Below, piece after piece: positions 23,224-27,054 of a stretch of DNA of 27,054 bases. The notes below the pieces were generated by a model. That model did no database searches and had not been told where the DNA came from. It was given only the letters and a program-made list of their open reading frames with translations. Numbering within the stretch: position 1 is the stretch's first letter; every line of letters begins with the position of its first letter. The stretch is taken from IMG/VR virus record IMGVR_UViG_3300032050_015224, positions 1-27,054 of that record, one strand, 5' to 3'. Position numbers and translations under genes: made by a program. Source of the DNA: a virus.

Positions 23224-23594
23224 TGTCTGAAAGTCAAGATGATACCGTTGGCATTTCCAATAAATCTGTCGAAGAAAGAATCAAAGATTTTAGTGGTCTA
23301 TTAAAACAGATAGAGACGTTAAACGACAAGAAGCGTCAATTGTGGACAGAAATATACGAAAATGCAATTTCTGACAGACAAAATTCATACGCAATGTTTG
23401 CAAGACTAGTGAAGATATCTCAGGATAAAAGCTCAGAGCACGCGGTACATGGAAAAACAATGGCAACGTACATTGAAAGAATGAGTAAGGCAAATGATCA
23501 ATTGATCAAACTTGCGGAGTTGATCGACAAAGCCGACAAAAAAAATGAAGAACTTGACGTCGATGACATTTTTGACAAAATTAACAAGAGATAA
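23223..23594 (+). CDS. small helical protein beside the sigma factor
   Basis: This 123-residue protein starts at ATG 23223, overlapping the sigma-factor stop (TAATG) with GGGAG upstream. It is almost wholly helical and charged: VEERIKDFSGLLKQIETLND (16-35) looks like a coiled coil, followed by IYENAISDRQNSYAMFARL and HGKTMATYIERMSKANDQLI, and an acidic end ELDVDDIFDKINKR. There are no cysteines and no membrane segment. I recall similar uncharacterised proteins in marine T4-like phages. A late transcription cofactor (gp33 role) or small terminase are both possible from its place, but nothing in the sequence decides between them. Confidence 0.7.
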   Translation: MSESQDDTVGISNKSVEERIKDFSGLLKQIETLNDKKRQLWTEIYENAISDRQNSYAMFARLVKISQDKSSEHAVHGKTMATYIERMSKANDQLIKLAELIDKADKKNEELDVDDIFDKINKR

Positions 23595-23603
23595 GAGGTT
23601 GCT

Positions 23604-25247
23604 ATGAGCAAGTTTCTCGGTAAATACAACAATTCAGAATTTGCAAAAACAATTGCAATGGGTCGGAATTTCACCGACCAACAGGTTGAAGTACCAGGAA
23701 ACAACGTAATTTTTCATAGATTTGTTGTGATTGACGTGATTCCTGACGCAGAGATGTTTTTCAATGGTAATGATGAAGCCTATGAAAAGAAAAAGGCGTA
23801 TTGGGCGTCAATTAACGTATCAAATCTTGAGCTTGCTCGTGTCCTGCCCAGAAATACAATCATCGGAAAAAGAATTTATGACATAAATGCAACGTCTGTA
23901 GAAAATCCGATGTTTCTTTTTCCATTTTTATCGTCTCATATTGCATTGCCTTGCAAGCCGGGCGAGCATGTGTGGGTAATGTTTGAAACTTTTCAAGATC
24001 AAGAAATTGGATATTGGGTTTCCAAGATCACAGAGATCAAGCATGTTGATGACGTCAATCACACACATCCTCCACGAGCATACGAACAAAGCTTCTTTCC
24101 CGCTACAAAAGACATTGCAAACGAAAGAGATAAGGCGGTCTACGAATACCGCGTAGGTCAAGCCAGAAAAACCGATCAAGGGACAAAAACATCAATAGAC
24201 ACTTCAGTTGTTGACTCCGATGATGAGTTTTTCTACGAAAATTTATTGAAAAATAGTGATGCATCAAAATTGATGACATATGAACCAGTTCCAAGATTTA
24301 AAAAAAGACCCGGTGATATTGCAATAGAAGGAAGCAATAATACCTTGATAGTCCTGGGAACAGATAGATTGGGACCAATAGGAACAACGACAGAAACAGA
24401 TGATGGCAGAGGTAAGGTGCCACAAAAAACCACGAATGACTTTGCAGAAAGTGCAGGTTCGATCGATATGGTCGCAGGAAGAGGACAGACTGAAAGGACG
24501 TTAGGAAAAGTTGTCGATTCAAAGTTGATAGACGGATCTAATTTTAAGAAAGAGATTGGAAAAAGTGAACGTGAAGTAGTCAAGGACGAAGGAGATCCAG
24601 ACTGGATAAATGACAAGAGTCGGCTGTTGATCTCACAGAGAACCAAGGTTGATGGAAACCTTCAAATTTCTGACATAAACAAGCAATTTTCTGTGTCTGA
24701 CGATCCAAATGGAGATGCAGTTGTTTTAATGAAGTCTGATAAAATCAGAGTGATAGGAAGAAAAGACGCACAAATTTTGGTCAAAGATGACGCTGGATCT
24801 GTTGTGACAACGGTAATGGCAAAATCCACGGGTCACGTCACTATAAAAGCAAAAAATTCATCAATCACGATTGATAGTGGCGGAAATGTGACAATTAATT
24901 CTGCGGGAAACACAACGATTAATTCAGGTGCAAATGTAGAAATAAATTCTAATGAATTTTTAACTGTGACTTCACAAAAAACCGGGAGGTTGGCGTCAGT
25001 CACTGATTTTATTATAGACTCTGATGGTCCGATCATTATCGGCGATGATTCACCTTTTCCTTGTGCAAGAGAAGGCGATCCAATCTACCTTTCAGACGAT
25101 GTCATAAAGTTCATGAGTATAATATATGCCAATATGGTCGCCCTAAGCCAGGCAGGTCAACCTGTCAGTTTAGCAGGTCTTACTGTTCCCATGATTCCTC
25201 CACATGGTTTTATTCAAAGAGGGTCTTTAAAAGTAAAGGTATCTTGA
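23604..25247 (+). CDS. baseplate central spike, T4 gp5-like
   Basis: The 547-residue protein fits the baseplate hub spike that pierces the host envelope. Residues about 77-145 (LARVLPRNTIIGKRIYDINA, then LPCKPGEHVWVMFETFQDQE) look like the OB-fold domain that sits on the hub. Residues about 375-455 are a beta-helix of short repeats, for example SSITIDSGGNVTINS and AGNTTINSGANVEINS, forming the trimeric needle shaft. The last 80 residues form a tip region. I see no T4-type lysozyme domain between the OB-fold and helix. The middle, about 160-370, is rich in charged residues and unrecognised. A ribosome site AGAGG precedes the ATG. Confidence 0.85.
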   Translation: MSKFLGKYNNSEFAKTIAMGRNFTDQQVEVPGNNVIFHRFVVIDVIPDAEMFFNGNDEAYEKKKAYWASINVSNLELARVLPRNTIIGKRIYDINATSVENPMFLFPFLSSHIALPCKPGEHVWVMFETFQDQEIGYWVSKITEIKHVDDVNHTHPPRAYEQSFFPATKDIANERDKAVYEYRVGQARKTDQGTKTSIDTSVVDSDDEFFYENLLKNSDASKLMTYEPVPRFKKRPGDIAIEGSNNTLIVLGTDRLGPIGTTTETDDGRGKVPQKTTNDFAESAGSIDMVAGRGQTERTLGKVVDSKLIDGSNFKKEIGKSEREVVKDEGDPDWINDKSRLLISQRTKVDGNLQISDINKQFSVSDDPNGDAVVLMKSDKIRVIGRKDAQILVKDDAGSVVTTVMAKSTGHVTIKAKNSSITIDSGGNVTINSAGNTTINSGANVEINSNEFLTVTSQKTGRLASVTDFIIDSDGPIIIGDDSPFPCAREGDPIYLSDDVIKFMSIIYANMVALSQAGQPVSLAGLTVPMIPPHGFIQRGSLKVKVS

Positions 25248-25275
25248 TATTTGAGATTCCCCATATATAAATGTC

Positions 25276-25746
25276 ATGGGATCATATAGTTTTAAAAGCA
25301 CCGGAAAGACTTTTGAGCAAAAAGTCGTAGAAAGGATAGAATCAAGTCCGGTACCGATTGGTATTAAAACACCGTTACAGATCAATGAAAATGACGGTGA
25401 AATATTTGTGACATATGACAAACTGTCAGACGTTGTTCACGATAACTTGAGAAATTTGATATTAACAAACTGGGGTGAGAGGTTGGGAATCTATGAATTT
25501 GGAGCAAACCTAAAACCACTTCTTTCTGAACTTGTTTCACAGGACGACTTTGACACCGCTGCGATAGATAGGATAAATTCGGCGGTGAAAAAGTGGATGC
25601 CATTTGTTTCATTGGAAAACTATCTTTCTGACTCTACAAAGATCGACAATCGGTCACTTGCAAGGATTTACATCAAAATCACGTATAACGTGCCTTCTCT
25701 TGGTGTAAAAAACAAGATGTTGCAAATAAACCTAAATGCCATGTAA
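25276..25746 (+). CDS. baseplate wedge subunit gp25
   Basis: The 156-residue protein matches T4 gp25, a small lysozyme-like-fold protein of the baseplate wedge that meets the sheath and gp6/gp53. Supporting stretches are PIGIKTPLQIN (27-37), IFVTYDKLSDVVHDNLRNLI (48-67), NWGERLGIYEFGANLKPLL (70-88), and RINSAVKKWMPFVSLEN (103-119), the family's 'R.. I...i...EPRi.l' portion with changed charge. Length is slightly above T4 gp25 (132). The start lies 29 bases after gp5; a second ATG at 25271 is in another frame. It precedes gp6, as in T4-like phages. Confidence 0.88.
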   Translation: MGSYSFKSTGKTFEQKVVERIESSPVPIGIKTPLQINENDGEIFVTYDKLSDVVHDNLRNLILTNWGERLGIYEFGANLKPLLSELVSQDDFDTAAIDRINSAVKKWMPFVSLENYLSDSTKIDNRSLARIYIKITYNVPSLGVKNKMLQINLNAM

Positions 25747-25774
25747 TTCATTACATACTTACAGATGGTGAAAT

Positions 25775-27054
25775 ATGTCTCTTAAAACAGATGAATTAAA
25801 AAATATCAGGCAAAGAAAGTACCTTGCAAAGGACTTTGACTCTTTGCGTAGTCAAATACTTGAATATGCAAGGAACTACTATCCTGATCGCCTGAGAGAT
25901 TTTTCTGAATCCTCGTTGGGTGGATTGTTTTTGGACATGGCGGCCTACGTAGGTGACAACATGTCGTTCTATCTAGACCACCAGTATGGTGAAACAATAC
26001 CCGACGTTGCGGTTGAGACGTCAAACATACAAAGACACCTCAGAGACGCCGGTGTTCCCATAGTTGGGGCCGCACCAGCGCTGGTCGCGGTCAATCTTTA
26101 CATAGAGGTGCCTGCCATAAAAGTCGGAGGTCAGGTGGTTCCAAATTCAGAGGCATTTCCAATTATTGAAATGGGAAGTGTGTTTGAATCAGACACGGGA
26201 ACTAAGTTTAACCTGATGGATGACGTAGATTTTGCAAAAAAAAGAAGTGATGGCAGTTATTATGCGACCATAAAAATCGGTAATAGAAATTCTGATGGAA
26301 CAGCAAGGTCATTTATATTGACTGCACGCGGTACCTGCATCTCCGGAAACGAAACAACTGAACTATTTTCCGTTGGCAGCAGTTTCATCCCATTCAGGGA
26401 ATTCACGTTATCAAATGCAAACGTTACTGACATCATCAATGTAGTCGACGGATTTGGAAATACGTATCATCAAGTGAAGTCATTAACTCATGACGTTGTT
26501 TATAAAAATGTTTTAAACACTGCTGGTGATAGTGATCTTGTCAAAGATACCTTGAGGGTAATTCCTGCTCCATATCGATTCATTGCAAATACTGAACTTG
26601 GAAGCAGAAAAACAACACTAACATTTGGAGGTGGGTCAGCTGACACGTTAGAGGATGACGTAATACCCGATCCTTCTGAATTTGCCATTTCTTTTCCTCA
26701 TACAAAAACATTTTCAAGAATATCTGTTAACCCACAACAGCTACTTCAAACCAAAACACTTGGTGTCATTGCAAATAACACAAACATTACGGTGACATAT
26801 CGATACGGTGGTGGACTATCGCATAATGTACGAGCAGGGTCAGTATCTGTGGTATCATCACTCATAGCAAGTTTCCCAGAAAATCCAACTGCAATCATTG
26901 CAGAAAGGGTGAGAGCATCACTATCTGTGTCAAATTCTTCAAATGCCTCCGGCGGTGAGGATTCACCAACAGTTAACGATCTAAGAAGTCTGATTCCGTC
27001 TATCAAAAATTCACAAGACAGAATCGTCACACGTGAAGACTTGCTAGCCAGGGT
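25775..27054 (+). CDS. baseplate wedge subunit gp6 (partial, Baseplate_J)
   Basis: The frame opens at ATG 25775 and runs without stop to the window edge, giving at least 426 residues. The N-terminus, KYLAKDFDSLRSQILEYARN (15-34), GGLFLDMAAYVGDNMSFYLD (49-68), and the following helical part NIQRHLRDAGVP (84-95), is the signature opening of gp6/gpJ wedge proteins. The visible middle part is beta-rich. T4 gp6 is 660 residues, so about two thirds are seen. It forms the inner ring of the baseplate with gp25, whose gene is 29 bases upstream. AGATGG is a weak ribosome site. The 3' part is cut by the window. Confidence 0.88.
   Translation, partial: MSLKTDELKNIRQRKYLAKDFDSLRSQILEYARNYYPDRLRDFSESSLGGLFLDMAAYVGDNMSFYLDHQYGETIPDVAVETSNIQRHLRDAGVPIVGAAPALVAVNLYIEVPAIKVGGQVVPNSEAFPIIEMGSVFESDTGTKFNLMDDVDFAKKRSDGSYYATIKIGNRNSDGTARSFILTARGTCISGNETTELFSVGSSFIPFREFTLSNANVTDIINVVDGFGNTYHQVKSLTHDVVYKNVLNTAGDSDLVKDTLRVIPAPYRFIANTELGSRKTTLTFGGGSADTLEDDVIPDPSEFAISFPHTKTFSRISVNPQQLLQTKTLGVIANNTNITVTYRYGGGLSHNVRAGSVSVVSSLIASFPENPTAIIAERVRASLSVSNSSNASGGEDSPTVNDLRSLIPSIKNSQDRIVTREDLLAR

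Noticed and set aside
24233-24646. Long reverse-strand frame (137 codons) opposite the spike gene
   Set aside because: It lies wholly within the gp5-like gene on the other strand, has no family features, and all firm genes are on the + strand.
25266-25273. TATAAATG, near match to the T4 late promoter TATAAATA
   Set aside because: A transcript starting from it would begin at or inside the gp25 start codon, leaving no leader; such AT-rich matches are expected by chance here.
25741-25756. Small hairpin ATGTAA-TTCA-TTACAT over the gp25 stop
   Set aside because: Weak A/T stem with no following T-run; not a credible terminator.

Overview
This window is a stretch of a tailed-phage genome, most likely a marine T4-like myovirus. 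Every supported gene lies on the + strand. Genes are packed with ATGA, TAATG or TTGA start/stop overlaps, the DNA is AT-rich, and the right end carries T4-type late genes: a gp55-like late sigma factor, a gp5-like central spike, gp25, and a partial gp6. I see no integrase, tRNA, rRNA, CRISPR array or insertion sequence. The phage type is inferred from gene content; the host cannot be read from the sequence.

Region 1 (1-16673) is one dense run of sugar genes. It holds a partial 5' gene, a Gfo/Idh/MocA-like protein, eleven glycosyltransferase-like genes of several unrelated folds, two FkbM-type and two other SAM methyltransferases, a 2-oxoglutarate/Fe(II) oxygenase, a GDP-mannose 3,5-epimerase, a CDP-paratose 2-epimerase-like protein and a short UDP-sugar dehydrogenase-like protein. 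No flippase, polymerase, ABC exporter or priming transferase is visible, so the cluster looks like a soluble toolkit that makes, assembles and decorates a glycan. The acceptor (host lipid carrier, virion protein or other) is not shown by the sequence.

Region 2 (16733-18857) is the most striking part: a UDP-glucose 6-dehydrogenase broken into two genes. The first gene encodes the N-terminal 250 residues of the enzyme followed by a 100-residue N-intein. The second encodes a 44-residue C-intein followed by the last 51 residues of the enzyme. Between them lies a free-standing gene for a zinc-finger/NUMOD3-like/PD-(D/E)XK homing endonuclease. The intein sits exactly before the catalytic cysteine (GGH|CFPKD), so the enzyme's active-site cysteine would also be the +1 splicing nucleophile. 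A strong rho-independent terminator closes the unit.

Region 3 (18873-22109) carries a RecB/Cas4-like nuclease with four cysteines suited to an iron-sulphur cluster and two larger GT4 glycosyltransferases, bringing the total of glycosyltransferase-like genes to 13. Region 4 (22106-27054) carries a small membrane protein, the sigma factor, a small helical protein and the baseplate genes, running off the right end inside gp6.

Taken together, UGDH, GDP-mannose epimerase and the paratose-type epimerase would supply activated sugars, the glycosyltransferases would assemble them, and the methyltransferases and oxygenase would cap or modify them, next to the genes for late transcription and tail assembly. 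The only intergenic gap above 50 bp besides the 16674-16732 leader is the terminator region 18800-18872; there is no gene-free stretch over 300 bases.
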